Source: Saprospiraceae bacterium (GTDB lineage: Bacteria > Bacteroidota > Bacteroidia > Chitinophagales > Saprospiraceae). From it: DNA of 64,000 bases. Positions 20,402-31,247 of this stretch are shown here, piece after piece (within the stretch, counting starts at the first letter, position 1; every line of letters starts with the position of its first letter). Position numbers and translations under genes: made by a program. Location: the NCBI GenBank assembly GCA_016717105.1, contig JADKGF010000018.1, positions 19,943 to 83,942 of the forward strand, read 5' to 3'. Below the pieces are notes generated by a model. That model was given only the letters and a program-made list of their open reading frames with translations, had not been told where the DNA came from and searched no databases.

Positions 20402-20845
20402 TTATAATCCAGAATCCTTACAAGCATGACAGCTTATGAGCTTGATGCCTTGGTTTGTGATCACATATACCTCCGTGTAATAGAGTTTAAATTCGAGAGG
20501 CTTGCCTGCCATTTGCACACAGAAAGTTCCTTTACCCGTTACGACTGCAGTACTATCGATCAATCTGACGTCAGATGAATGGACAATGATGTCATCATAA
20601 CGCAGTTTGCCAGACGCCATATCTTCGAAGATCTCAGCCTTTGATTCTTTCCAACCATTAGAATGAATATAATGCAGCTCATCATGAAATAAATTTTGAA
20701 GCGAATCCAATTGTTGATTTATAATCCAATTAAATTTTTTGATGTGGAGTGCTTGGATGGTTTGGGAGATGTCTTGGGCTTTTGAAATATAAAACCCTAA
20801 TACACTCAATAAATACACTAAAAAATATTTGGTTCTCGGTTTCAT
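20402..20845 (-). CDS. SnoaL/NTF2-like (DUF4440-type) secreted small protein
   Basis: The 147-residue product has a signal peptide (about 1-23), then a cone-shaped NTF2-like fold indicated by the LDSLQNLFHDELHYIHSNG start, the VHSSDVRLIDSTAVVTGKGTF strands and FKLYYTEVYV. Catalytic function cannot be assigned; many family members are non-enzymatic or unknown. The gene lies between the Zn-PLC-like gene (convergent) and a TonB receptor terminator. Confidence 0.7.
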   Translation of the reverse strand: MKPRTKYFLVYLLSVLGFYISKAQDISQTIQALHIKKFNWIINQQLDSLQNLFHDELHYIHSNGWKESKAEIFEDMASGKLRYDDIIVHSSDVRLIDSTAVVTGKGTFCVQMAGKPLEFKLYYTEVYVITNQGIKLISCHACKDSGL

Positions 20846-20851
20846 ATGGCA

Positions 20852-20888
20852 TAAAAAAGAAGAAGTCAGGTTTTTGGGCCTGACTTCT
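20852..20888 (-). terminator. Terminator after the TonB receptor
   Basis: A 10-bp perfect stem (AGAAGTCAGG at 20861-20870 with CCTGACTTCT at 20879-20888), an 8-nt loop and, on the minus strand, a TTCTTTTTT tail lie 27 bp beyond the receptor stop. Confidence 0.85.
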
Positions 20889-20914
20889 CTTGTAAAATAT
20901 TAAAAGTATTATTA

Positions 20915-23900
20915 TTAATTGAATGTATATCTAACACCAATTTGTGCCTGCCATCTTGATGCGAAATCTGAAACACTCCATCCAACAGGATTTGTATTTC
21001 TATAAGTAAATCCCTTTTTTGCAGTATCGATATTCAATAAAGATAAAGCCTGATTTGAGACAAAATATTGTCTTCCCCAATCTTTATTCAATAAATTAGT
21101 AAAATTAAATATGTCAAACGTCAACTGTAAACCATGTTTTTTATTGCCAATATTTGTGCCTAAATCTTGTATAATTCTTAGATCTACTTGATGTTCCCAA
21201 GGAGTAACTGCACCATTTCTTTCTGCGAACTGACCTCTTCTAGATTTAAGATAAGGATCATTTTCGATAAAAGCATTCAAACTTGCCCATTGGTCAGCTG
21301 GAGAAGTTGTGACACCACCAACTGTATATGGTAATAGATTGATTTCACTAATAGATTTTGGCACATAAATCAAGTCATTAGAAAATGCACCATCACCATT
21401 GAAATCACTGCTACTATTATAAATATACGAAAAATGATTACCTGACCTTCCAGCATAGAAAATGTTAATTCCAGTACCAAAAGCTTCATTTCTACCATAC
21501 TTAAACGTATAAGATAAAGCTCCTATTAAGCGGTGTGCTAATTGAAAATTTGAAATAGCTAAATCTGGATTATTTGCAGCAGAACTAGTCTGAACAAATT
21601 CCCAATTTGATAAAGCAGTACTGCTAGCCCCATCATTAATGGACTTAGCTTGACCATAAGTATATGCTGCCATTGCAGAGAAACCGTTATCAAACTGTTT
21701 GCTCAATTGGCCTGTCAAGGAGTAATTGAAACCTTCATTTGTGTTGCTTAATAAAATTACATTAGTAAATGCTTTGTTTACTTTATCAGAAGATTTATAT
21801 AATGCCCTTGTATCAGCACCGTGGCTATAAGAAGTATCTATCTTAGCAACAGAATTTTTAAGATTTATATCTGAGTACACAACATTGTTCAAGGTTTTTG
21901 AATAAATACCTTCAAGCGTTGCTATGATACCATATGGTAATTTAATGTCAGTAGCTAAGTTAAATCGTAAAACCTGAGGAAGTTTAAAATCTTTAGATAC
22001 TAAATTCACCTCAACAGTTTTAGCAGCAGTACCAACATTTTTTGATTTGCAATTATTGGTTCAAAACCATTGTTATTATTCACTTCATTCGTTGGTGTAT
22101 TTGTGTTGTCTTTAATATCAACTGTTCCGAAAAGCTTGCCGCTATTTGAAAATTGGTTAGACAACCAAACAAATGGTACTCTACCAGTAAATATTCCAAC
22201 ACCACCTCTAATCTGAAGGGATCTATCTTCACTAGCATCATAGTTAAATCCTAAGCGTGGTGACCAAAGCAATTGACCGCTAGGAGTGTTTGAGGTGGTC
22301 AAGTCTCCGAAAGCTGATGTTGTATCAATATCTGTATTTAATAATGGCTTATCACTAATTATAGGCACATCCAACCTTAATCCAATAGTAGCTTTAAGTT
22401 TTGTAGAAACTTTAAACTCATCTTGAACATAAAATCCTAATTGCATTGCAGAAAATTGTGCTGAAGGTTGATCTACTCCTGGAACAATAGAATAAGTAGC
22501 TCTCGCTCTTGAAGGTTTATTATCAACAAAATCTTGAACATTATTAAAATCCCATCTACCATTGTAATTATTAATAAATAAATTTCTGAATTTAAAAAAC
22601 TCATTATGAGTTCCAATTGTAAATTGATGATTGCCTTTACTAAACTTCACATTATCAGTTATTTCAAAAATATCCTGATCTAATTCATTGGCTGTAGAAG
22701 ATCTTTCTGATCCAAATTGAACTGAGTTTGTTGATTTACCATCAATATTATTGATTGTAATTTGCGGAAATAAACTGCCTTGTGTTTCTCTATTATCTCT
22801 AATTATAGAATAACCTACAATTAAGTTATTTGATATAGTATTCGTAATCTTACTTCTTAATTCAGCCACGGTAATATTCTGTGAGTTGTTAAATTTATAT
22901 GCGTTATTACCAAAACGGAAGAAGGTACCTGAACGGCTCATATTGTCATCAAAAGCCTTGATATAATTATTACGTAAGGATATTTGATGGTTTTTGTTAA
23001 TATTATAATCAAATTTTACTAAAAATTTATTGTTTTCAGTTAATGTATTAATTACACCGTAAGATCCTACATCATAATTCCACTTTTCTTTGGCAGTTTT
23101 AGCAATCAATTCTGCTGTAGCTAGTGATATTGAAGAACCTGTTTCACCAGCATTAAATGTAGTTGGTGTGGAAATCCTTCCTACCTCGGCGTTTACAAAA
23201 TAAAACAACTTGTTTTTTATCAATGCTCCTCCTAATCTAAAACCCATTTGGTTGTTTTTAAATTCTGTAGCCTTTAAGTTTGTAAGTACACTTTTTCCAA
23301 TTGTATTCTGATTTCTTGTAAAAAAATAGACAGAGCCCTCAGTATTATTTGTCCCAGAGCGTGTAACAGCATTAACACCTCCTCCTGTAAAGTTGCCATA
23401 AGTAACGTCATATGGTGCTAAAACTACTTGAAGTTCTTGTATGGCATCAATTGAAATAGGCTGCGTATTTGCTTGGCCTCCTGGTGCTCCTGAACCACTC
23501 AATCCAAAAACATCATTATTAACTGCACCATCTATAGTAATGTTATTAAATCTATTATTAGCACCACCAAATGAACTACCGTTAGCTTGAGGAGTCAACC
23601 TAGTAAAATCACTTAAACTTCTTGACAATGATGGCATAGTTTCTAACTGCCTTTTATTAATATTTGTACTTGCCCCAGTTCTTTTACTATTCAAAATATT
23701 ATCTTTAGTACCTACAACTGTGATTTCGCTCAATGCTACTCCTGTTTCACTTACTTTAGTATTAAGAATAAATTCTTGTCCCAAGCTTAAATATACATTA
23801 TTTTCTTGTGTTTCAGTGTATCCTACATAGCTAAATACTACATTATACGGTCCTCCTACTCTTAAATTATTAAGTGAATAAGAACCATTTTCATTTGTCA

Positions 23901-24072
23901 CAGTGCCGTACGTAGTCCCAGAAGGAACATGTGTTGCAACAATTGTTGCTCCGATCAATGCTTCTCCTTTGTCGTCTGTAACTTTTCCGACCATACTTGA
24001 TGTCGTCACCTGCGCCTGAACACCAAGTGCTAACAGCAGGAATAAAAAAATGTGTACAAATCTTGTCTTCAT
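20915..24072 (-). CDS. TonB-dependent outer-membrane receptor with CarboxypepD-regulatory N-terminus (one-base frameshift)
   Basis: The two frames together encode about 1052 residues: signal peptide (1-20, ending VQAQ), a carboxypeptidase regulatory-like domain (about 22-105, with VTDDKGEALIGATIVA), a plug (about 115-235, with ITIDGAVNNDVFG and TRSGTNNTEGSVYFF) and a 22-strand barrel. This class (Oar-like) imports unknown large ligands or acts in surface interactions. The frame changes at the T6 run 22038-22043 (A6 on the coding strand). One added A restores NQKNVGTAAKTVEVNL and a continuous barrel, so an intact gene is likely in reality. It is transcribed alone and ends at a strong terminator. 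Confidence 0.85.
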
Positions 24073-24417
24073 AAAACTTTGATTTTGGTTTGTCGCCTCC
24101 TGATGTCCATTTTTAAATCTCAGAAGTCAACGGTTAATTAATGATTGATTTGGTTAAAAAAATTTCCACAAAAGTAATCACTAAATATTAAAATAATGTT
24201 AATTTTTATATATAAAATTTATATATCTAACTACTATTCATCATATTTTTTATAATTTTATTTACTTTTATGCTTTCAATCAGTATAGTTCAATCATTTT
24301 GGGATTATTTTCTTTTCATATCAGATTTAAATGTAGTACATCAAAATAATTCAAATATGCTGTTTGACTGGTTGCGTATCAAGAACCGACATTTAATTAA
24401 TTTTTAAATATACACAA
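24073..24417. other. AT-rich divergent intergenic region
   Basis: This 345-bp gap separates the leftward TonB receptor from the rightward lamin-tail gene and must hold both promoters. I see no RNA gene, no convincing ORF and no clear hairpin; the sequence is simply AT-rich. Confidence 0.5.
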
Positions 24418-26169
24418 ATGAAAAAGTTTTTTACCTTATTGATGGCTGTTTTGTGGGTTACTTTTACTTCCTATGGCCAAATAGTTATTTCCGAAATTTC
24501 CTATAATCCACCTGAATCTGGAACGGATTCTTTGGAATACATCGAGATTTACAATGCCGGTAATGCCGGTGTAAATCTTAAGGATTATAAGTTCAGTAAA
24601 GGCGTTGATTTCACTTTTCCTGATACAACATTGGGCAGTCATAAATATTTGCTTATTGTAAAACATGCCAGAGCCTTCAATGCAGTGTACAAAATAAATG
24701 CCTTGGAATGGAGTCCTACAAATCCTTTATCTACAAGCAACACATTATCTAATAGCGGTGAAATCCTTGAAATCGTAGATGTTAACGGCAACATTCAGAT
24801 GTCTTTTAAGTATGAGAAAGTCGTACCTTGGCCTACGTTTGCAGAAGGTACAGACGGCGGCGGTGCATCGATCGAAATATGTGACTTGGCCGCAGATCCT
24901 TCTGTAGGTAGCAATTGGAAGGCCTCGTTGCATGACTTTGGCGTGGAGCTTAATGGCAAAAAGATATTCGGTACACCTAATGCAGTCAATTCTATCACTG
25001 AATGTGTTGCACATGCTGACCACGTAATAGAAGTGTCGTCAAATGTATTTACGCCTAAAGATATCACTATTGATGTAAATCAAACAGTGAGATGGGAAAA
25101 CAAAGGCGGAAGTCATAATGTAAATGGTAGCCAAGCCACATTCCCAAATAATCCAGAGAGCTTTGGAAATGGCGCAGCTTGAGCTACATCTTGGACTTAT
25201 GATTTTAAATTTACAAAACCAGGAAAATACGATTACCAATGCGATCCACATGCATCATTGGGAATGGTTGGAACTGTGACGGTCAAATCACCAGTTGTTG
25301 TTGATCTTTATCCATTGAGAACAATTGCACAATTAAAAGGTGTAAATGCTGATGGTGTTGCAGATTCTCTTGGTGTCAAATGTACGATCAAAGGAGTAGT
25401 ATATGGAATCAATTTTAGACCTGCTGGCTTACAGTTCACTATAATCGATGCGCAAAACAAAGGACTCGGTGTATTTAATTCTAACAATAATTTAGGATAT
25501 ACTGTAAAGGAAGGCGACGAAGTTCAGGTAAAAGGTACTGTTGCACAATTCAGAGGTTTATCACAACTTACAGCAGATTCTCTAAAAGTACTTTCTACTG
25601 GAAATACGCTCGTAACACCAAAAGTATTAACAAATCTATCTGAAAATGATGAGTCTTCATATGTTCAAATCAAGAATGTAAGTTTTGCTGATCCAACACA
25701 ATGGACAGGAACTGGTTCAGGATTTAATATGACAATGACCGATGGAACCAACAATTTTACAGTAAGAGTAGCAAATGTAACAGATGCTTATGCATTGTCA
25801 TTGCCATCCGGAACTACATTTAATGTAACTGGTATTTTGACACAATTTGCAGCTACCACTTCTGCACCTTTTGCAGATGGATATCAATTACAGCCGAACT
25901 ATTATACAGATTTTGTGGCTACATCAGCAAGCAAAGACCTAGAATTGGATGCTGCTTTATCAGTTTCTCCAAATCCAGTTTCAAACGTACTGACAATCTC
26001 TACTTCGGCTCAGCCAGAAATTTTAGAAGTATATAATACCATTGGTCAATTGATCAACAAAGCTCCGTTTACAAATACGATAGACTTTTCAAATTTTAAC
26101 GGTGGTATATATATCATCAAAGTGATAAAAGGAGAGAAATCATCTTCATTAAAAATAGTTAAAATGTAG
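24418..26169 (+). CDS. Secreted lamin-tail / cupredoxin / OB-like protein with T9SS sorting domain, interrupted by in-frame TGA
   Basis: Reading through a TGA at 25180-25182 gives 583 residues in one frame. The signal peptide (1-20) is followed by a lamin-tail domain (about 21-125, ISEISYNPPESGTDSLEYIEIYN start), a plastocyanin-like domain (about 205-290) and an OB-fold-like region (about 295-495, CTIKGVVYGINFRPAG). The end is a T9SS sorting domain (about 510-583, SVSPNPVSNVLTIS). The cupredoxin keeps candidate copper ligands: His in GGSHNVNG and Cys, His and Met in YQCDPHASLGM. The TGA falls inside this domain, between these ligands. No indel is needed, so it is either a substitution (true nonsense or a base-call error) or recoding. 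The downstream part alone lacks a signal peptide. Confidence 0.75.
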
Positions 26170-26202
26170 TATTTGATTACATTTTAAGGAAATTTAATCT
26201 AT

Positions 26203-26250
26203 AAAAATGGTGGTTTGGTATAATGCCCGACCTCCATTTTTATTTTAATT
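26203..26250 (+). terminator. Terminator after the lamin-tail gene
   Basis: A 12-bp stem with one mismatch (AAAAATGGTGGT at 26203-26214 and ACCTCCATTTTT at 26230-26241) is followed by ATTTTAATT. The A/T flanks also make it usable in the other direction. Confidence 0.75.
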
Positions 26251-26296
26251 ATAATTTTGGACAATTTTTTTTTGATACATAAAAACAACATTTTCA

Positions 26297-27619
26297 ATGA
26301 ACAGATTTTTAATACCAGTTTTCCTGTTGACTTGGATTTCAATGGCTCAGGCCCAGTTGAATAAGATCAACTTTCAGGAATTCACCTTGGATAACGGACT
26401 TCATGTCATTCTTCATCAGGACAAAAGCACGCCTATCGTTGCTGTATCGGTCATGTACCATGTTGGTTCTAAGAATGAAAATCCAGAACGTACGGGATTT
26501 GCCCATTTTTTTGAACACCTATTATTCGAAGGATCAGAGAATATCAGTCGTGGTGAATATGACAAATACATAGAAAAAGCAGGTGGCACGCTTAATGCTA
26601 ACACGTCTATGGATCGTACGTATTACTTTGAGATTTTACCATCCAACCAACTTGAATTAGGACTTTGGCTCGAATCAGAAAGAATGCTCCACGCCAAAGT
26701 AGAAAATGTAGGTATAGAAACCCAAAGACAAGTGGTAAAGGAAGAACGAAGACAACGTATTGACAATCAACCTTATGGTTCGTTTTTGGAACAAATCATG
26801 AAACGAGCCTATAAAACGCATCCATATAAATGGCCAGTAATTGGTTCTATGGCACACCTAGATGCAGCAGAAGAGAAAGACTATAAAAACTTCTATAAAG
26901 ACTTCTATGTACCTAACAATGCCATCATTTCGATAGCGGGAGACATAGATTATGAAAATGCGAAAGCTTTGGTTACCAAATACTTCTCAACTATACCAAA
27001 AAGTATGAAGCCAATCTACAGACCTACAGTAGTAGAGCCTGCATTGGGTGGTGAAGTGAGAGATACATTTTATGACAATATCCAGCTTCCAGCAGTGCTT
27101 ATGGCCTACCGAATTCCTGCTGCGGGCACACCTGAATATTATGCGGTATCTATGTTGGGTACTTTGTTATCTCAAGGTGAATCTTCTCGATTACAACGTG
27201 CCTTGGTGGATGACCAGCAAAAAGCAGTAGCTGTAGGTAATTTCCCACTAGATCTTGAAGATCCAGGTGTCTCTATCGCATATGGTATATGTAGTATGGG
27301 AACTGATGTACTCGATGCCGAAAAGTCTATCACAGCGGAAATCGATCGTATAAAAACAGAACCTATCGGCGATGAAGAGTTTCAAAAATGGAGCAATCAG
27401 GTAGAAAATGACTTTGTGACTTCCAATTCAAGAGTAGCAGGTATAGCAGAGTCATTGGCAAATTATAAAATGTATTATGGTGACGCCAATCTTATCAATA
27501 CAGAATTGCAAAGATATCTTGCTGTAACGAAGGATGACATCAAAAATGCAGCCATTAAATATTATAACAATAATAACAGAGTGGTACTTCATTATTTGCC
27601 AAAGCCTGTAAATCCATAA
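26297..27619 (+). CDS. M16-family zinc metallopeptidase, catalytic subunit
   Basis: This 440-residue protein has a signal peptide (about 1-19, AQA/Q) and the inverted zinc motif HFFEH at about 74-78 in GFAHFFEHLLFEG. The distal Glu lies in the helix around VKEERRQRIDNQPYG, so the M16 zinc site is complete. The second, inactive half-domain is also present (LGTLLSQGESSRLQRALV). A second M16 gene lacking the zinc motif follows 45 bp downstream. Such pairs form heterodimers like the mitochondrial processing peptidase or PqqL-type periplasmic peptidases, so the two probably act together in the periplasm. Confidence 0.92.
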   Translation: MNRFLIPVFLLTWISMAQAQLNKINFQEFTLDNGLHVILHQDKSTPIVAVSVMYHVGSKNENPERTGFAHFFEHLLFEGSENISRGEYDKYIEKAGGTLNANTSMDRTYYFEILPSNQLELGLWLESERMLHAKVENVGIETQRQVVKEERRQRIDNQPYGSFLEQIMKRAYKTHPYKWPVIGSMAHLDAAEEKDYKNFYKDFYVPNNAIISIAGDIDYENAKALVTKYFSTIPKSMKPIYRPTVVEPALGGEVRDTFYDNIQLPAVLMAYRIPAAGTPEYYAVSMLGTLLSQGESSRLQRALVDDQQKAVAVGNFPLDLEDPGVSIAYGICSMGTDVLDAEKSITAEIDRIKTEPIGDEEFQKWSNQVENDFVTSNSRVAGIAESLANYKMYYGDANLINTELQRYLAVTKDDIKNAAIKYYNNNNRVVLHYLPKPVNP

Positions 27620-27664
27620 TTTTATTCAACACTTTTTTAATTAGTATAATAATAACAATACATA

Positions 27665-29782
27665 ATGAAGAAATTAATTTTTGCATTCAGCGTAATATTC
27701 TTTTTCACCCAATGTGCTAAAAAAACAATAGAAACGGCAAGTAATGTCCAACAAAACCAAGTGGACAAATCTTGGCGAAAAATGGCACCAGCACCAGCCG
27801 CTGCAAGAGATATCCAATTGGGTGCATATTCCACTTTTGACCTTGCGAATGGTTTGAAGGTCATCGTAGTAGAGAATCATAAGTTGCCAAAAGTATCTTA
27901 TCAGCTTTCGCTCAATAATGAAGCGCTTATCGAAGGTGACAAAGCAGGATATACCAGTTTTGCTGGTGAACTAATCAATAAAGGTACAAAAAACAGAACT
28001 AAAGCCCAGATCGATGAGTCTATCGACTTTATAGGCGCAGATTTGAGTACTTCGGCTTCAGGTATCTTTGCAAGTTCACTCAAAAAGCACGGAGACAAAT
28101 TGCTCGAAATCATGACAGACGTGTTGTACAATCCTACTTTTCCGAAAGAAGAATTTGAAAAAGTACGTAAGAGAACAGCATCAAATTTGGCATCTTCCAA
28201 AACCAATCCTGAAGCCATCGCAAGCAATATACGAAGTATTGTAAACTTTGGCAGTAATCATCCTTACGGCGAAGTGCAAACAGATGAGACCATCAAAAAC
28301 ATCACCGTAGATGACTGCGTAAAATATTATAATACCTATTTCAAACCCAATAATGCTTATTTAGTCATCGTGGGAGACATCACTCCTGAAGAGGCAAAAG
28401 CACAGGCTAACAAATATTTTAGCAAGTGGGAAAAAGGAACAATCCCATCATTCAATTATAATACACCAACTCCTGTCAAAGGTGCCCAAGTTCGTTTCGG
28501 TAATAAAGATGGCGCAGTACAATCTGTCATTAATATCTCTTATCCAGTAGATATGAAACCAGGAAGTGCAGATGCAATCAAAGCCAGTTTGATGAATTCA
28601 ATCCTTGGTGGTGGTATATTTAGTGGTCGATTAATGCAAAATCTAAGAGACAAGAAAGCATACACATATGGCGCGAGATCAAATATCTCTACAGACAAAT
28701 TATTAGGTAATTTTAATGCTTTTGCCAGTGTAAGAAATGAAGTGACCGATAGTTCTGTTACCGAATTTTTGTATGAAATGAACAGAATCGTAAAAGAACC
28801 TGTAAGTGAGTCAGATCTAAAACTTGCCAAGAGCAGTACAGCAGGTAATTTTGGCCGATCACTTGAGTCTCCACAGACTATTGCAAATTTCGCACTCAAC
28901 ACTTTCCGTTACAATTTGCCGAAAGACTATTACAATAATTATCTCAAAAATGTAGATGCAGTAACCGTAGGTGATATTCAGGCAATGGCTTCAAAATACA
29001 TCAGACCTGAAAATTGTAATATCGTCGTTGTAGGTAATAAAGATAATGTAGCAGACAAATTGAAGAAATTTGATGCAGATGGCGAATTAGATTTTTATGA
29101 TGCTTTTGGCAAAAAAATAGAAACCAACAATGTAGCTTTATCGGCAGACATCACAGCACAAAGTGTGATTGAAGATTATATCGAAGCACTTGGTGGATCT
29201 GCAAAATTGAAAGCAGTAAAGACTTTGCAACTTGGTATGAAGGCAAGTATGATGGGACAAGAAGCGTCATTCGAAACATACCAAATGGCTCCTGACAAGT
29301 ATGCAAGCAAGATGCAAATGATGGGCATGGTAGTCCAAGAGCAGAAATATAATGGCGTCAAAGCATCTGTAGGTCAAATGGGTAAAAACCAGATTTTGAC
29401 AGAAGGAAGTGAATTGGCCGAAATCAAAAAGCAAGCCATCTTGTTTGAACAACTTAGATATAATACCACTGGATACAAAATGGAACTCAAAGGCATTGAA
29501 AATGTTGAAGGTTCTAATTGTTACAAGTTGGTTGTGACAGATCCAATGGAAAAACAAACCACTGAATTTTATGATGTAAAATCAGGATTGCTAATGCGCA
29601 CAGTAAGCGCTAGTGAAAAGATGACAATGACCATTGATTATAAGGATTATAAAGCAGTTGATGGTATTATGATCCCACACACTAGTTCTATAAGTGGAGT
29701 AATGCCTACAGCGCTTGTGATGGAAGCAACCAATGTTGCGATCAATAAAGAAATATCTCCGGATACTTTTAAGGTAGAATAA
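27665..29782 (+). CDS. M16-family non-catalytic partner with C-terminal LolA-like domain, lipoprotein
   Basis: The 705-residue product begins with a lipoprotein signal (FFFTQC, Cys at 18). An M16 fold spans about 45-475. At the position of the zinc motif it reads GYTSFAGELINKGT, with no HxxEH, so it should be proteolytically inactive. The C-terminal 220 residues (about 490-705, ALGGSAKLKAVKTLQLGMKA) resemble the LolA/LppX-type lipoprotein-sorting fold fused to such subunits in Bacteroidota. The catalytic M16 partner is immediately upstream, and a strong terminator follows. The pair is probably an outer-membrane-anchored periplasmic peptidase. Confidence 0.88.
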   Translation: MKKLIFAFSVIFFFTQCAKKTIETASNVQQNQVDKSWRKMAPAPAAARDIQLGAYSTFDLANGLKVIVVENHKLPKVSYQLSLNNEALIEGDKAGYTSFAGELINKGTKNRTKAQIDESIDFIGADLSTSASGIFASSLKKHGDKLLEIMTDVLYNPTFPKEEFEKVRKRTASNLASSKTNPEAIASNIRSIVNFGSNHPYGEVQTDETIKNITVDDCVKYYNTYFKPNNAYLVIVGDITPEEAKAQANKYFSKWEKGTIPSFNYNTPTPVKGAQVRFGNKDGAVQSVINISYPVDMKPGSADAIKASLMNSILGGGIFSGRLMQNLRDKKAYTYGARSNISTDKLLGNFNAFASVRNEVTDSSVTEFLYEMNRIVKEPVSESDLKLAKSSTAGNFGRSLESPQTIANFALNTFRYNLPKDYYNNYLKNVDAVTVGDIQAMASKYIRPENCNIVVVGNKDNVADKLKKFDADGELDFYDAFGKKIETNNVALSADITAQSVIEDYIEALGGSAKLKAVKTLQLGMKASMMGQEASFETYQMAPDKYASKMQMMGMVVQEQKYNGVKASVGQMGKNQILTEGSELAEIKKQAILFEQLRYNTTGYKMELKGIENVEGSNCYKLVVTDPMEKQTTEFYDVKSGLLMRTVSASEKMTMTIDYKDYKAVDGIMIPHTSSISGVMPTALVMEATNVAINKEISPDTFKVE

Positions 29783-29792
29783 ATCTTTCAAT

Positions 29793-29831
29793 AATAGCCG
29801 GATGAAGATATCATTCATTCGGCTATTTTAT
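29793..29831 (+). terminator. Terminator after the M16 pair
   Basis: AATAGCCG at 29793-29800 pairs with CGGCTATT at 29820-29827; the stem extends through GATGA/TCATT with one bulge and is followed by TTATAA. Confidence 0.8.
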
Positions 29832-29874
29832 AAATTCAAAAGAGTAACAATCAAAAAGACTTTTTGAAAACAGA

Positions 29875-30030
29875 CTAATCCTCTCCTACTGCTGGCGTTT
29901 TTGTAATTTTTATACAAGTTTTTGCATCATGATCTATTCTCGCACCATCTGAAATCCCAGCCATCAATACAGCTTTTATAACTCCATTCGCTTCAATTAC
30001 TAAAACTTCTTCCTTTTCAAATAGTGACAT
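29875..30030 (-). CDS. Small conserved-looking ORF downstream of tilS
   Basis: A 51-residue frame begins at the ATG at 30030, 7 bp after the tilS stop, and ends TAG at 29875. The product starts MSLFEKEEVLVIEANG and ends KTPAVGED, with a plausible acidic/hydrophobic alternation and no low complexity. The position directly behind tilS suggests co-transcription. I do not recognise a family, and its reality rests on context only. Confidence 0.4.
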   Translation of the reverse strand: MSLFEKEEVLVIEANGVIKAVLMAGISDGARIDHDAKTCIKITKTPAVGED

Positions 30031-30037
30031 TTTGCGA

Positions 30038-31132
30038 TTATTGAGAAATAACGACCGGTGATTCTATATCATCGCTAAGGTAAAATACATTGCTGCTGCC
30101 AAAAAGGTCAGTTGGCACATCTATAATCTCCAATCTATACAAATGGTTATACCACAAAAACTCTAACGGGAAAGATTCGATCTTTATGGGTTGGAATTTT
30201 GGTATTTCCTTAAATTTTCGGATGATCAATTTTTTTCTATGGGTGATAGCTTCATGTTCGGTGGTCAAATATCGATTGCCATTGATTGTAAAACTATTTA
30301 AGATATCATGACATTGCTCTTTGTTATATCCAAATTGCTTTATGATTTCAAACAATAAACTGGGGCCTACTTCACTTGACACTATCGGTTCCAGTGAAAT
30401 CTCCGTTAAACCATTTCTTACAATGACTATTTCGTCTGTATATTGTTTCAATAAGAAAGTAAGTAAATTTTCTGTTTGTTGTAAATTATTGATGCTTTTT
30501 AGAATTCCAGATTTAGACCTGACATCGGTAGCATAAAGCACTGGTAATACATTGTGCCTTATTTTATTTCTCAAGTATTTATCTGTGGCATTGCTGCTAT
30601 CTTCTCTATACTGTACAGCATGATCCATCGCATATTGTAGTATATCTTCTTTACTTGCGAAAAGTAATGGCCTGATGATATTGCCACTGCGAACAGGTAT
30701 GCCATCCAAACCACTCAGACCTGCACCACGCATCAAATTGATCATAAAAGTCTCTACCTCGTCGGAAGAATGATGTGCTGTAGCTATCAAATCATATTTG
30801 TGTTGCAATGCTATGTCTTGTAGCCATTCATAGCGAAGATTTCTGGCCTTATCTTGAAGATTTCCTTTGTCAAATGTATTTTCAGGCAACTCCAGCAAAT
30901 AAAATGGGATTTGATATTTGGCACAAAAATTAGCGACAAAATTTTGGTCTTCATCTGACTCAACTCCACGCAACTTATGATTGATATGTGCAATTCCAAT
31001 TGGAAATTGTGCTTTTAAAAATACATCAACCATTACCATGGAATCTAAGCCTCCTGAAACCGCCAATAAAACTTTTTGTCCATTATCAATTAAATTTCTC
31101 CCATTAATATATAATAAAAACTTATCAAGCAT
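30038..31132 (-). CDS. tilS: tRNA(Ile)-lysidine synthetase
   Basis: The 364-residue protein carries the PP-loop motif SGGLDSMVM at about 26-34 (family SGGxDS), then HINHKLRG and ATAHHSSDEVETFMINLMRGAGLSGL, all diagnostic of TilS. The enzyme ligates lysine to C34 of the CAU-anticodon tRNA-Ile, changing its decoding to AUA, using ATP. The C-terminal part is less conserved but of normal length for the shorter form. It appears complete. Confidence 0.93.
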   Translation of the reverse strand: MLDKFLLYINGRNLIDNGQKVLLAVSGGLDSMVMVDVFLKAQFPIGIAHINHKLRGVESDEDQNFVANFCAKYQIPFYLLELPENTFDKGNLQDKARNLRYEWLQDIALQHKYDLIATAHHSSDEVETFMINLMRGAGLSGLDGIPVRSGNIIRPLLFASKEDILQYAMDHAVQYREDSSNATDKYLRNKIRHNVLPVLYATDVRSKSGILKSINNLQQTENLLTFLLKQYTDEIVIVRNGLTEISLEPIVSSEVGPSLLFEIIKQFGYNKEQCHDILNSFTINGNRYLTTEHEAITHRKKLIIRKFKEIPKFQPIKIESFPLEFLWYNHLYRLEIIDVPTDLFGSSNVFYLSDDIESPVVISQ

Positions 31133-31247
31133 TACTTTTGCATTGTATTAAAATAGAAGGTATATACACATCAAAGATAATTTTTTTTATTTAAAATGTG
31201 ATCATACACCTATTCACTTTCAAAATCAATTGTAAAACAATATAAAA

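Noticed and set aside
22038..22043. Programmed ribosomal frameshift in the TonB receptor
   Set aside because: No downstream structure or conserved slippery heptamer, and similar one-base run-length breaks occur in many unrelated genes, so error is the simpler explanation.
25180..25182. Selenocysteine codon
   Set aside because: No SECIS-like hairpin is evident right after the TGA, and the family has no Cys or Sec at that position.
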